Shown: positions 6,736-15,317, counted from the first letter of the stretch. The stretch: 64,000 nucleotides of DNA from Rhizobacter koreensis (GCF_013366375.1 NZ_JABWMJ010000011.1:1-64000); one strand, 5' to 3'. Notes: a model not told the origin generated them from the sequence alone. Numbers and translations are program-made.

Positions 6736-7719
6736 ATGGCCCAGCCGCCCAACATCGACGGTGTTCTCGTCCAGTGGGGTGACCGGCTCTTCTTTCGCGG
6801 GAACAGGACGGTCCGCACACGCCAGGAGCCGCGTCTCAAAGGGGACCCCCGCCAGGGCGCTGCGGCGATCCGCCAGCGTATCGAAGCAACCGCTCTCCGA
6901 CGCGCGCCTCAGGTGATGGTCAAGGTCACCGGAGGAGGGCGCGGCATGCGGGCCATCGCCGCGCACGTGCGCTACATCAGCAAGAACGGGCGCTTGGAGA
7001 TGGAGGACGAGCGGGGCGAGGAGATGCGGGGGAAGGGCGCCCTGCGCGAGATCGGCGACGACTGGCGCTTTGGCGGCTCGTACATCCCCGACGTTGCTGA
7101 GCGACGCGAGGCCTACAACATCATGCTGTCGATGCCTGGCGGGACCGACCCGCTTAGCGTGCAGTGGGCGGCGCGCGAGTTCGCACGTGTGGAACTGGCC
7201 GACCACAAGTACGTGATGGTGCTCCACGACCACCAAGCCAACCCGCACGTCCACATCAGCGTGCGCGCCGAGTCCAAGCACGGCAAGCGCCTGAACCCGC
7301 GCAAGGCCGACCTGCACCGCTGGCGCGAGACCTTTGCCGAAAAGCTTCGGGAGCGAGGCATCGATGCGGAGGCGACGCGACAGGCGACGCGAGGGCACAG
7401 CCGGAACTATGAGCCGATCTGGCGTGTCAAAGCGGGCGAGGACGGACGCCTGCGAACGCACAAAGCAGCGTCGAAGTCGAGGGGTCCGGCCAAGGACACG
7501 CGTGCTGAGGCGCTAAGGGCTTGGATGCAGATCGGGCGGGCGCTGGTGCAGACGAGAGAGCCGCGTAACCTCAGTGTGGCTGCATCGATCAAATCGTTCT
7601 TGCAGGACGCACCGGCCTGGTCGACCGGGGAGCACGACGCGCCCACACCGGTGCCTCCTGCAGCAGAGCGCGCGCGTAGCCCGGTGCAGGACGGATCCGT
7701 CGAACGAGGTAGACCTTGA
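6736..7719 (+). CDS. MOBP-type relaxase
   Basis: A 327-residue relaxase that would cut oriT, stay bound to the 5' end and pilot the strand into a recipient through a mating pore supplied by another element. The likely catalytic tyrosine is Y80 in the motif HVRYISKNG. The metal-binding three-histidine motif is HDHQANPHVHI (residues 164-174, with H171 and H173). The C-terminal third is charged and ends in a Pro-rich tail with no helicase or primase domain. The ribosome site GAAGGAG lies just upstream. No coupling protein or VirB genes are present in the window, so it would mobilise only in trans. Confidence 0.8.
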   Translation: MAQPPNIDGVLVQWGDRLFFRGNRTVRTRQEPRLKGDPRQGAAAIRQRIEATALRRAPQVMVKVTGGGRGMRAIAAHVRYISKNGRLEMEDERGEEMRGKGALREIGDDWRFGGSYIPDVAERREAYNIMLSMPGGTDPLSVQWAAREFARVELADHKYVMVLHDHQANPHVHISVRAESKHGKRLNPRKADLHRWRETFAEKLRERGIDAEATRQATRGHSRNYEPIWRVKAGEDGRLRTHKAASKSRGPAKDTRAEALRAWMQIGRALVQTREPRNLSVAASIKSFLQDAPAWSTGEHDAPTPVPPAAERARSPVQDGSVERGRP

Positions 7720-8085
7720 GGTGCCCTCGCTCGATCGTTACCGCCCCCGAGTTCGGGGGACTCGTGATTCGCCAGGCGACATGCTTGTCGGGGACTCGGC
7801 TCGTGATTTCGGCGTCCCACTACTCCTCGTTGCCTTCCTTGCCGCTATTCCGAGCGCGCCAGTGCAGGTCGGTATCGTGCGACTGCCGCACTTCCAACCC
7901 ATGTTCTGGTCGGCCCGCGCCACGGCGACAGCCGCGCCCGTTGCGCGATCGTGCTCTACGAGGCCGCCGCTGCGTATGACATGCTTCTAACGAGGCACGG
8001 GATACGACCGTGGCCAGCTTCTTGACGGAAGCAAGGCATTCTTGCTGTAGGAGATAGCCTCACGCGCTATCACAGCTGAAATCAA
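7720..8085. other. Gene-free stretch after the relaxase
   Basis: Around 365 bp with open frames but no recognisable protein. Frames on both strands are rich in Arg, Pro and Ser and look like non-coding GC-rich DNA. This probably marks the decayed right side of the mobilisable module. Confidence 0.4.
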
Positions 8086-8454
8086 GTGACTTATTCACTC
8101 CAGAATGCTTGCACCACAGATCTGATTGGCGGAGTCATGGCCTTGATCGACATGGGTGAATGGATCGACCGCTACGGCGATGCAGTGATCGAAAGCGGAT
8201 TCGGAGCTGACGATGAGCGAAGGGAGCAGGACTTAGCGGCCCCAAAGCCAGCGCCGCAGTTGGTTCATCCTTTCCTGCCGGCCGGCGCGCCTATCGCCCG
8301 GAAGACTCGCTGCCCCCGCCGGGCAGCCGTCTGCAGCAAGGCATGGATCTGGTCGCAAGGTAGAGAGGGCGCCGAGTTCGTGATGGTGACGCATGGTGTT
8401 GGGGGCATGACGGCCTTGGCAGCGCGGCGCGGGCGGGCTGTCTCAGCGAGCTGA
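8086..8454 (+). CDS. Weakly supported hypothetical ORF
   Basis: A 122-codon frame. An internal ATG at 8137 gives a more protein-like start (MALIDMGEWIDRYGDAVIES), after which the composition becomes irregular (Arg/Pro/Cys-rich). This suggests a short real N-terminus followed by a frameshift or a chance frame. I do not recognise it. It may be a broken gene at the edge of the IS-rich section. Confidence 0.2.
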   Translation: MTYSLQNACTTDLIGGVMALIDMGEWIDRYGDAVIESGFGADDERREQDLAAPKPAPQLVHPFLPAGAPIARKTRCPRRAAVCSKAWIWSQGREGAEFVMVTHGVGGMTALAARRGRAVSAS

Positions 8455-8689
8455 GCTGTCAGGCCAATTTCTCCGAGTGCTGTCGCATGATCCGAGTGAA
8501 CGAGCCTCCACCAGACGACTTTCTTCGCTGTCGCAGACGTGCAGTCCGTCCCCTGCGCAGCAGATAGTGCCTGTTGGTGCAGTGGCTAGAGCCACCAGGC
8601 GCGGCTTCATCGGTGCTGAAGGTCCATGAGCCTGGCAGGTGGCCCCGATCATCCGCGTTCAAGGTGATCGGCGTTGGGCGCCGATCGCT

Positions 8690-9311
8690 AACCCTGCACC
8701 GCGCGCTCGTCGTCCGACGAAGAAGATCCACGCCGCTTGCGCGCTGCGCGCGCCGTGCTGACGAAAGCGGCCGCGCTACCGGCGAGCGATCACGAGCGGT
8801 TGCACATCGGTGCCGTTGGCTGCGTGCTGATTGACGACCACAAAGGTGGGGCGGCGCTGTTCGGAGCGGGCGCTGCAATAGATACCGCGCGGCCTGCTCG
8901 CGCTCGCCATGGCGTGTGGCATCGACTACCTGGGCGGTGAAGGGGAATCGGATGCGCGCGTGTCGAGAGCGTGCTCCCAGCATGGAACCGCGAGGCGGCG
9001 CGATATCCGAGCCTGCGCGCGATGCACGCGTTCAGCCTTGTCGAATGCGGCGAGGATGAGCGCGCCGAGGAGGCTGCGCTGACCGCGGACGCGCTCGACC
9101 CGGACGATGCGCGCGCTCACCACGCGATGGTGCATGTGTTCGGGATGACCGACCGGCCGGAAGCCGGCTTGCGCTGGATGCATGAGCACGAGACGCACTG
9201 GAGCGGGTAGACCGTGGTGGCCACCCACTACTGGTGGCACATGGCGCTGTTCCACCTGGCGCGCGGCGAGGCCTCGCTGGCGCTCGACCTGTATGACCTT
9301 GCCTCGGTTCC
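8690..9311 (+). pseudogene. Broken TPR-repeat protein gene
   Basis: Pieces of one tetratricopeptide-type protein can be read across different frames. KAAALPASDHERLHIGAV lies near 8770, then after a frameshift RYPSLRAMHAFSLVE and DARAHHAMVHVFGMTDRPEA (8990-9170). An in-frame TAG at 9208-9210 is followed by TVVATHYWWHMALFHLARG and then LALDLYD in the same frame. The order and spacing fit a soluble protein of several hundred residues, of which only the central part survives. The end is cut by the IS3-type element starting near 9315. At least one frameshift and one stop make it non-functional. Confidence 0.6.
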
Positions 9312-9354
9312 ACGTACAGCCGAGTGCGATAACTTAGGCTGACGGAGGACGAAG

Positions 9355-9700
9355 ATGGCAGACGTGACGGACAGGCGGGGGCGTCGGCAGTACGACCAGG
9401 TGTTCCAGGTCGAGGCGGTACGGCTGGCTGACTCCGTCGACATCAGCGCGGCGGCCGCTCGGCTGGGCGTTCCCAAGGCAACGTTAGGCAACTGGGCCCG
9501 GCGACGGCGAACGCTCGCACAGCCTGCTGGGGCAGAAGTGACCATCAGCCGAACCCCGCTCGTGGCGAGCCAGGTTAAGCGGCCGGCCAGTGAAACTGGA
9601 GGCGGAAAGCGCACGCCTTTGACGCGAGCTCGCGAGCCAGAAGCTCGACAACGAGATTCGTCGAAAAGCAGCGGCGTACTTCGCGAGGGAGTCGCGGTGA
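9355..9700 (+). pseudogene. IS3 OrfA (helix-turn-helix subunit), frameshifted
   Basis: The start (RRQYDQVFQVEAVRLADSVD, then SAAAARLGVPKATLGNWARR) is the classical OrfA helix-turn-helix that binds the IS ends. The leucine-zipper-like remainder is found in another frame after about 9590 (ELASQKLDNEIRRKAAAYFA), ending at TGA 9698-9700, which also contains an internal stop. One frameshift plus this stop inactivate it. In intact elements OrfA is joined to OrfB by programmed -1 frameshifting. Here the overlap GTGA at 9697-9700 preserves the original junction. Confidence 0.65.
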
Positions 9701-10125
9701 AGTACGCCTGGATCGAAGAGCACGGCGACTCTTACCCGGTGGCGCGGCTGTGCCGCTTGCTCGGCGTGTCTCGCAGCGGCTATCTGCAGTGGAAGGTACG
9801 CCCGCCGAGCGCTCGAGCGCTCGCGAACGCGGAGCTCGACGCGCAGGTCGCCGCCGTGCATGGCGAAAGCAGCCGCACGTACGGTCGGCCACGCATCCAG
9901 CGTGCCCTGCAAGCACGCGGTGTTTGCGCCGGACACGAACGGATCCGCCGCAGCCTGCAGCGCCAGGGGCTGCGCTGCGTGTACCGGCGTCCGTACCGGG
10001 TGACGACCGACTCGGATCACGCGCATCCGGTGGCCCCCAACATGCTCGAGCGTCGCTTCGATGGCTGGAGACCGGACGCGGCCTGGGTTGCCGATATCAC
10101 CTACGTTCCCACCGCCGAGGGCTGG
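9697..10125 (+). pseudogene. IS3 OrfB (transposase catalytic subunit), truncated
   Basis: From a GTG at 9697 the frame reads an HTH_21-type region (YPVARLCRLLGVSRSGYLQW), then TYGRPRIQRALQARGV. It then reaches the first Asp of the rve/DDE catalytic core in AWVADITYVPTAEGW. The frame leaves the family at about position 10125, so the second Asp and the Glu are missing. Sequence beyond the break belongs to an IS5-type transposase in a different frame. The protein cannot catalyse transposition. Confidence 0.75.
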
Positions 10126-10500
10126 CGAACGCAACCGGTTCATCGCGCCCAACTTCGTGGCCGATCGGGTCGAGAAGATGAAAGCGGGCATCCGGGCCGA
10201 GGTCGAGCACCCGTTCCGCGTGCTCAAGCGGCAGTTAGGCTTCACCATGGTGCGCTACCGACGCCTCGGGAAGAACACGGCGCAGATCTTTTCGCTGTTC
10301 GCGCTGGGGAACCTGTGGATGGCGCGTCGGCAGTTGATGGCCGCGCAAGGATGAGTGCGCCCGCGAAGTCCGCAGCGGGCTTTCACGGCAGCCAGAGCAG
10401 TTCCCAAGCGGTCGGGGCGAGCCGGAACGCGGGCCCCGGCGCCGCACTGTCATCGTGGCATCCCAATCTGCACGGCCCGTTCACGTTGTGCAGACCTTCC
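10126..10500 (+). mobile_element. IS5-group element, 3' remnant with transposase C-terminus
   Basis: The last 75 or so codons of an IS5-type transposase (to 10354) are present: VADRVEKMKAGIRAEVEHPF, then RVLKRQLGF, VRYRRLGKNTAQIFSLFAL and GNLWMARRQL. The glutamate of VEHPF is the expected third catalytic residue. Some 146 bp of non-coding tail follow and end at 10500, where the outward sequence is GGAAGGTCTGCACAACG and the flank is TTAG (10501-10504). This is the same terminal pattern as at 119/120-123. The 5' part of the element has been lost at the junction with the IS3 fragment. Confidence 0.7.
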
Positions 10501-10504
10501 TTAG

Positions 10505-10845
10505 CCGCGCGGTGAACGCCGCGGCCCCGCTCATTCCTTAGCACCGCCAGCTCGGCGCCCAGCGGCAGCGACGGCAGGTCTACCAACTGCATCGCTCGGC
10601 AGCGGGACCGCATGGCCGTGGTGGTGGCAGGGCTTGGCATCATTCGCGCGAGAGCCAGACAGTGTCTCTATGCGCGTCCTTCGGGTCGAGCGACTCTTGG
10701 CGTGAAATCAGCGTGGCTTGGGCCAGCTGCAGCTCGACATCGGACGCAGCGAGCTGTGGCCTCATCTGGGCGTGCGTGGACGACCAGGAACTTAAGGCTA
10801 CGCTGATCAAGTCCGTGTTCGCGACGACGCATGCATGATCTCGGC
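10505..10845. other. Gene-free stretch between two IS5 fragments
   Basis: No recognisable protein on either strand. One minus-strand frame (VDLPSLPLGAELAVLRNE, near 10530-10590) looks protein-like but is short and unanchored. It is likely a remnant of a host gene disrupted by the insertions. The sequence near 10794-10815 may be the left end of the next IS5 copy, but I cannot confirm a terminal repeat. Confidence 0.3.
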
Positions 10846-11160
10846 ATGAAGCAACAGACTCTGGCGATTGCGGCCGATGAGAGCGCTCCGAACGAGCAGT
10901 TCCGAAGACCGACCTAGCGCGACACCTTTCTTGCGACGAAGGAGCAGATCGTGCTGTGGGCCGAGCTGTGTGCGGTGATTGAGTTCCACTATCCAAAGGC
11001 AGGCAACGGCCGTCCTCCGGTCGGACTGGAGCGCATGTTGCGGATGTACTTCGTGCAGCACTGGTTCAACCTTGCCGACGCCGCCTGCGAGGACGCCTTT
11101 TTTGACAGCACAGCCCTGCGCCGCTTCGTCTGCATCGACCTGGGTCTTGCTGGTCGCAAG
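10846..11160 (+). pseudogene. IS5-family transposase, N-terminal fragment with internal stop
   Basis: The reading starts MKQQTLAIAADESAPNEQF and continues in the same frame after TAG (10915-10917) with TKEQIVLWAELCAVIEFHYP. KAGNGRPPVGLERMLRMYFV and ALRRFVCIDLGL follow; this is the DUF772-type N-terminal domain of IS5 transposases. The catalytic domain is absent: after about 11160 the frame moves into a LysR fragment. It comes from a different copy than the C-terminal fragment at 10126-10354, because the order is wrong and both are incomplete. Confidence 0.75.
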
Positions 11161-11169
11161 CGCGTTCGA

Positions 11170-11365
11170 ATAGTCGAACTGCACCGCAGGCCGATGATCC
11201 TTCCGTCGCAACGCTTCGCGACGCGCCGGATGCTCGACGAGTCATTCCCGTCGGCCGGCGCCACCCCCATGGTGTGCGTCGAGTCGGATTCGATCGCAGC
11301 GATGCTGTCGACGGCTGCTCAATCCGGCTTGGCGACCATCGTGTCTCGGCACGCCGTGCGACCGA
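11170..11365 (+). pseudogene. LysR-family regulator, effector-domain fragment
   Basis: About 60 residues in the same frame as the preceding transposase fragment resemble the effector-binding domain of CynR/CbbR-like LysR regulators. They read PMILPSQRFATRRMLDESF, then TPMVCVESDSIAAMLSTAAQ and SGLATIVSRHAV. The DNA-binding domain and the C-terminus are missing. This is a chance join between an IS fragment and the interior of a regulator gene; function is lost. Identification is by pattern and is moderately secure. Confidence 0.5.
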
Positions 11366-11665
11366 AGCGGCCGAGACCATCCTGCGTCTTGCCTGCATGC
11401 GCCAGGGCGTTGCGCATGAAGTGCACCCGGCAGCGCTGCAGGTCGCCTTCAGGACTTTGCTGGCCGCCGCCTTAATGCCGTCGTGGGAATCGCTGATAAC
11501 GAGCTTGACACCGCGCAGGCCGCGCCGGTTCAGGCTCCTTAGGAACTCGGTCCAGAACGGCTCCGCCTCCGAGGCGCCGATCTTGTCCCGAGCACCTCGC
11601 GCTGGCCATCGGTGTTCACGCCCACCGCCACTATCACGGCAACGCTCACGATGCGGCCGGCCTCC
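11335..11665 (-). pseudogene. IS256-family (mutator) transposase fragment
   Basis: On the minus strand, pieces of an IS256-type transposase appear in order but in different frames. They are GRIVSVAVIVAVGVNTDGQR with EVLG, then EAEPFWTEFLRSLNRRGLRG with VKLVISDSHDGIKAA, then QRCRVHFMRNALAHAGK. The Asp in LVISDSHDG is the family's conserved second Asp. At least two frameshifts and loss of both ends make it inactive. It lies just beyond the iclR gene and is probably one of several insertions that scrambled 8-12 kb. Confidence 0.65.
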
Positions 11666-11677
11666 TTGATAGTAGTG

Positions 11678-12484
11678 TTAACACGTCTTAGACAAACTCA
11701 CGCTCTGCGCTTTTGCAGCTGCGTCAAGACCGTCGCTAACTCCCCCGATCGCGTCTGACAAGCGAGCTGCAGCGACCAGCAGACGGTGCACCATCACGGT
11801 TACGCGGCGCGAATCGAAGCGGTCCGCCGGCCCCGACAAGACCAAGGCGCCTTCGCAACGTTGCCCGGGACCGAACACGGGCACCGCAAGGCCCGCGCCG
11901 TCTTCTTCGATCTCCCGGTGAGCGACGCAGAAGAGACTCTTGCGAATGGCCGCCTCCTGGTTTGCGTCGAACGGAATGCCGTGAAACGTGCAAAGCACCT
12001 TTCCGGCAGCCCCGCGCAGTAACGGCCGCACATCCCCCACTCGTAGGTGATCACGAATGTTGCGGGGTGAGTCAACTCTGTAGGCGCATACGCGAACGTC
12101 GCCTTCCCTGACGTTAAACGAACTGCTCTCGCCGGTATCGGCGGTGAGTTGGTGCAGGACGGGCTCGATGAGCTCCCGTGCCAGAGCTTGATGCTGGTAC
12201 AGCGAGGCGAGCGGCAGCACCGCCGGCCCAGGGTAGTAAGCCCCATCCGGTCCACGCCGCACAAATGAGCGACGCTGCAACGTGCCCAAGAGACGGAGCG
12301 AAGTGCTCTTGTACATCCCTGTCCTACGTGAGATCTCCGTCAGCGTGAGTGTCGGCGTCGAGACACTGAAGCATTGGAGTACGTCGAGTGCCCGTTCCAC
12401 CGCTGCAACTGTCGGCTCCTTTCGGGCGACTGGCGGTTCTGAGCTCGTGTGGCGCGGCTGCTTGTTGTCAGAAAGAGAGTTCAT
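11678..12484 (-). CDS. IclR-family transcriptional regulator
   Basis: A 268-residue regulator from ATG at 12484, which has AAGGA six bases upstream. A GTG at 12550 would start inside the operator and is rejected. Residues 25-85 form the winged helix (AVERALDVLQCFS, TLTEISRRTGMYKSTSLRLL). The rest is the IclR effector domain (SLYQHQALARELIEPVL, LLRGAAGKVL, GLAVPVFGPGQ). The gene is divergent from the monooxygenase gene with 128 bp between starts, so it very likely controls the catabolic operon in response to an aromatic substrate or intermediate. Whether it activates or represses cannot be told from sequence. Confidence 0.85.
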   Translation of the reverse strand: MNSLSDNKQPRHTSSEPPVARKEPTVAAVERALDVLQCFSVSTPTLTLTEISRRTGMYKSTSLRLLGTLQRRSFVRRGPDGAYYPGPAVLPLASLYQHQALARELIEPVLHQLTADTGESSSFNVREGDVRVCAYRVDSPRNIRDHLRVGDVRPLLRGAAGKVLCTFHGIPFDANQEAAIRKSLFCVAHREIEEDGAGLAVPVFGPGQRCEGALVLSGPADRFDSRRVTVMVHRLLVAAARLSDAIGGVSDGLDAAAKAQSVSLSKTC

Positions 12485-12551
12485 GTGTCCTTGTCTCGGG
12501 TTAACCCTTGTCTCAGCGTGACCGATTGCGTTAAAAATACGGTACTGCACT

Positions 12552-12580
12552 ATAGAACCCCGGTTCTATCACACAGAACC
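12552..12580. promoter_or_regulatory. Probable IclR operator: palindrome plus third half-site
   Basis: ATAGAACC (12552-12559) and GGTTCTAT (12562-12569) are perfect inverted repeats with a 2-bp spacer. ACAGAACC (12573-12580, 7 of 8 matches) repeats the left arm in direct orientation, 21 bp downstream of it. This palindrome-plus-direct-repeat layout resembles the operators of the IclR-type regulators PcaU and PobR. It lies between the divergent regulator and monooxygenase genes, 32 bp before the latter's start. Confidence 0.6.
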
Positions 12581-12612
12581 GGACGGCTTGCGCACAACAA
12601 CCTAGGGGTTTT

Positions 12613-14319
12613 ATGACTTTGTCCTCTACGCACGACATCGCGACTCAGGTCGTGATCATCGGTGCCGGTCCCGGTGGCTTGGCGCTAGCTGCGGATCTCA
12701 GCTCGCGGGGAATCCGCTCGGTCCTCATCGAATCACGCACTGAGCCGACGCTCCACCCCCGCGCTACCTTGCTCGGCGCCCGTTCAATGGAGCTGTATCG
12801 CCGCTTCGGGATCGCCAACCAGATCCTCGCTGCCGGGTTGCCCACTGATCAGCGTTACGAGGTGATCTACGCCACCAGGCTCTCTGGCCATGTGCTGGCG
12901 GCATACAGCTCGCCGTCGCCCGATGAGTACTTGAAGGCGCACGAGGCAATGACGAGTTCGCTGCGCGATGCCGCTTGGTCGCCGTACTTCAAGGTGCAGA
13001 TCGGGCAGCACGCCCTCGAACCGATCGTGCGCGATCTGGTCGCCTCGCAGGGCCAATGCACACTGATGTACGGCTGGCAGTTCGATTCATTCGAACAGGA
13101 CGATGAGGGCGTGCGGTGCGAGATCACTTGCGTTAGCTCGGGCGAAAAGCGCGTCGTCCGGGGCGCCTACCTGGCGGGCTGCGACGGCGGCGGAAGCCGG
13201 GTGCGTGCCCAGTTAGGGATACGGTACGTGGGGCGCGGGGCCATGCGGCGCAACGTGAGCTATCTGTTCCGCAGCCCTGACTTTCTAAAACACGCCGCGG
13301 TGGGCCGGGCCAACCTGTACTTCATGTTCCTACCGGGCAACTTCGGTGTCTTCACCAACATCGACGGCGGCAACACATGGAACTATCAGCACTACGTTCT
13401 GGACCCTAACGAAGACCGTGACGCGATAGATGCGCCTGCCGAGATCAGGCGCGCGATGGGTCACGACTTTCCTTTCGAGATACTGGGCGTCATGCGTTGG
13501 CATCACCATCAATCTGTCGCGGAGCGTTACCGCGACGGCCGAGTGTTCCTCTGCGGCGACTCTGCGCACCTGTTTTGCCCGACGGGCGGCGTGGGCATGA
13601 ACACCGCCATCGGTGACGCCTTCGACCTTGGCTGGAAGCTGACTGCCTCGCTGCAAGGCTGGGGTGGCGACGAGCTCCTGGAAAGCTACGAGTGGGAGCG
13701 CCGGCCGATCGGCTGGCGCAATACGGTAGCTGCAGCCAACAACGCGGACCGAATCGACGCCTTGATGAAGGTGACGCCGGACTCCGTGGAGGATGAGAGC
13801 GAACTCGGCCAGCGCACCCGCGAGCGCCTTGGCAAGCAGGTGGCGGACTTTTCGCGAGTGATCAGCTCGATGGGCCTTCATCTCGGCTACCGCTACGTGG
13901 AGTCGCCGGTGATCATCCACGATGGCTCGGCAGAGCCGCCTGATGACTACCGCGTCGTGGTGCAGTCCACGTGGCCGGGTTGCCGGGCGCCGCACGCCTG
14001 GCTTGCACCCCAGATTTCTACGCTCGACTGGTACGACGGCCAGGGTTTCACCCTCGTGTGCAGCGGCCCCGGGATCGATGTGGCGCCACTGCAGGCAGCT
14101 GCGAAGGACGCTGGGGTACCGCTGAAGGTCGTTAGTGTCGAGAATCCGTCGGTCGCGGCACTTTATGAACGCCCACTGGTGTTGGTTCGTCCCGATGGAC
14201 ACGTTTGCTGGCGCGGAGCCGCCTTGCCGAGCGACTTGAGTTCGCTCTGGGAAGTCGCCACCGGCCGTCGAACCAAACCGGCAAGCACGCGAGTCGAATC
14301 CGCCGCGCACGCTGCGTAA
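12613..14319 (+). CDS. FAD-dependent aromatic monooxygenase
   Basis: A 568-residue class A flavoprotein hydroxylase. The FAD Rossmann motif is IGAGPGGLALAADLSSRG near residue 16. The NAD(P)H/FAD 'DG' motif is AGCDGGGSRVR near residue 190. The second FAD motif is FLCGDSAHLFCPTGGVGMN near residue 312, and a C-terminal thioredoxin-like domain follows (to about 550), as in the MhpA/TfdB branch. Such enzymes hydroxylate phenols or hydroxybenzoates using NAD(P)H and oxygen. With the cupin dioxygenase next door it probably makes a gentisate-like para-diol. The true substrate is unknown. It is the first gene of the operon, 18 bp before the dioxygenase. Confidence 0.8.
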   Translation: MTLSSTHDIATQVVIIGAGPGGLALAADLSSRGIRSVLIESRTEPTLHPRATLLGARSMELYRRFGIANQILAAGLPTDQRYEVIYATRLSGHVLAAYSSPSPDEYLKAHEAMTSSLRDAAWSPYFKVQIGQHALEPIVRDLVASQGQCTLMYGWQFDSFEQDDEGVRCEITCVSSGEKRVVRGAYLAGCDGGGSRVRAQLGIRYVGRGAMRRNVSYLFRSPDFLKHAAVGRANLYFMFLPGNFGVFTNIDGGNTWNYQHYVLDPNEDRDAIDAPAEIRRAMGHDFPFEILGVMRWHHHQSVAERYRDGRVFLCGDSAHLFCPTGGVGMNTAIGDAFDLGWKLTASLQGWGGDELLESYEWERRPIGWRNTVAAANNADRIDALMKVTPDSVEDESELGQRTRERLGKQVADFSRVISSMGLHLGYRYVESPVIIHDGSAEPPDDYRVVVQSTWPGCRAPHAWLAPQISTLDWYDGQGFTLVCSGPGIDVAPLQAAAKDAGVPLKVVSVENPSVAALYERPLVLVRPDGHVCWRGAALPSDLSSLWEVATGRRTKPASTRVESAAHAA

Positions 14320-14337
14320 CCTGCCCGAGATAACGAA

Positions 14338-15309
14338 ATGGAAGCAATAACGGATCCCAACACGGCTGACGCGCTCGAGGCGCTGTATCCACGGCTCGCA
14401 GCTGAGACCTTTACAGCTGGCTGGCACAGCCGGGTCCCCGCCGTCTGGCCTGAGCCACGCACGGAGTTCTCGCCTCGCCTATGGTCGCACGCGCGCGGCA
14501 AGGCGCTGCTGGACGAAGCAGGCGAGTTGGTTAGCCCGCAGCAGGCTGAGCGCCGCAACCTGGTGATGTTCAATCCCACGGAAGGCAATGACTACTTCGC
14601 CACGCCTACCATGATGGCGGCGTATCAAATGATCAAGGGAGGCGAATACGCGCGCAACCATCGGCACACCCCCAATGCGCTGCGCGTCGTGATCGATGCG
14701 ATCGACGGCGACGTATTCACGGTGGTTGACGGAGTCGCGCTTCCGATGAACCGGGGTGACATCCTGCTAACCCCCTGCTGGGCGTGGCATTCCCACTTCA
14801 ACCGCGGCACACAGAAGGCACTGTGGCTCGACGTTCTCGACGTGCCATTGGTGCACCGGTTGCAGCCGATGTTCTTCGAGCGCGGCGATGCCTTCGAACA
14901 GGATATCAAGGAGCAGCACAGTAATCACCCCTTCCGCATCGAAACGGCCAAGGTTGCTCAGCAGATAGCCTCGACGAAACCCGGCAACGCGTGGGCTTCG
15001 CGGCGCCTCGAGACGCCTTCCATGAAGACGATCACGCTGACACTACATACCAGCGGCAGCGGGGGGCGGAGCGGCTGGATCCAGTCCGTGGAAAATCGCA
15101 TCTATACCGTCCTCGAGGGCAGCGGGCAGTCTGAATTTGTCAGCGAAACCAGCAGCGAGGTCCTTCAGTGGGCTCGGGGAGATGTCTTCGTCGCGCCGAT
15201 GTGGTCGCGCCACTCTCATTCGGTCACGGGCACTTCTCAGTTGCTGGAGATTTCGGATCGCGCCACGTACGAGGCACTTGGCTTTTGGCGTGAAGCACAA
15301 CCACAGTAG
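14338..15309 (+). CDS. Gentisate 1,2-dioxygenase-like bicupin protein
   Basis: A 323-residue double-cupin protein of the gentisate/1-hydroxy-2-naphthoate/salicylate dioxygenase family. The first cupin holds the iron-binding motif NHRHTPNALRVVID and its second half ILLTPCWAWHSHFN. The C-terminal cupin (YTVLEGSG, DVFVAPMWSRHSHS) keeps two His but is likely structural. The N-terminal helical part is shorter than in many gentisate dioxygenases. It would open the ring of gentisate or a relative between C1 and C2 to give a maleylpyruvate-type product. The pathway reading is inferred from family and neighbours; substrate is not proven. Confidence 0.75.
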   Translation: MEAITDPNTADALEALYPRLAAETFTAGWHSRVPAVWPEPRTEFSPRLWSHARGKALLDEAGELVSPQQAERRNLVMFNPTEGNDYFATPTMMAAYQMIKGGEYARNHRHTPNALRVVIDAIDGDVFTVVDGVALPMNRGDILLTPCWAWHSHFNRGTQKALWLDVLDVPLVHRLQPMFFERGDAFEQDIKEQHSNHPFRIETAKVAQQIASTKPGNAWASRRLETPSMKTITLTLHTSGSGGRSGWIQSVENRIYTVLEGSGQSEFVSETSSEVLQWARGDVFVAPMWSRHSHSVTGTSQLLEISDRATYEALGFWREAQPQ

Positions 15310-15317
15310 GGATTCTC

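Larger units (their letters stand above)
9330..10125 (+). mobile_element. IS3-family element, 3' half missing
   Basis: The element carries an orfA/orfB pair of the IS3 type. The right end is lost: orfB stops after its first catalytic Asp, where the sequence changes to an IS5-group transposase. The left boundary is approximate (the upstream TPR reading ends near 9311); I could not define the terminal repeat. It is not capable of transposition on its own. Confidence 0.7.

Noticed and set aside
12485..12550. A GTG-started N-terminal extension of the IclR protein
   Set aside because: It would begin next to the operator palindrome with no ribosome site; ATG 12484 has AAGGA at proper spacing and gives the normal family length.
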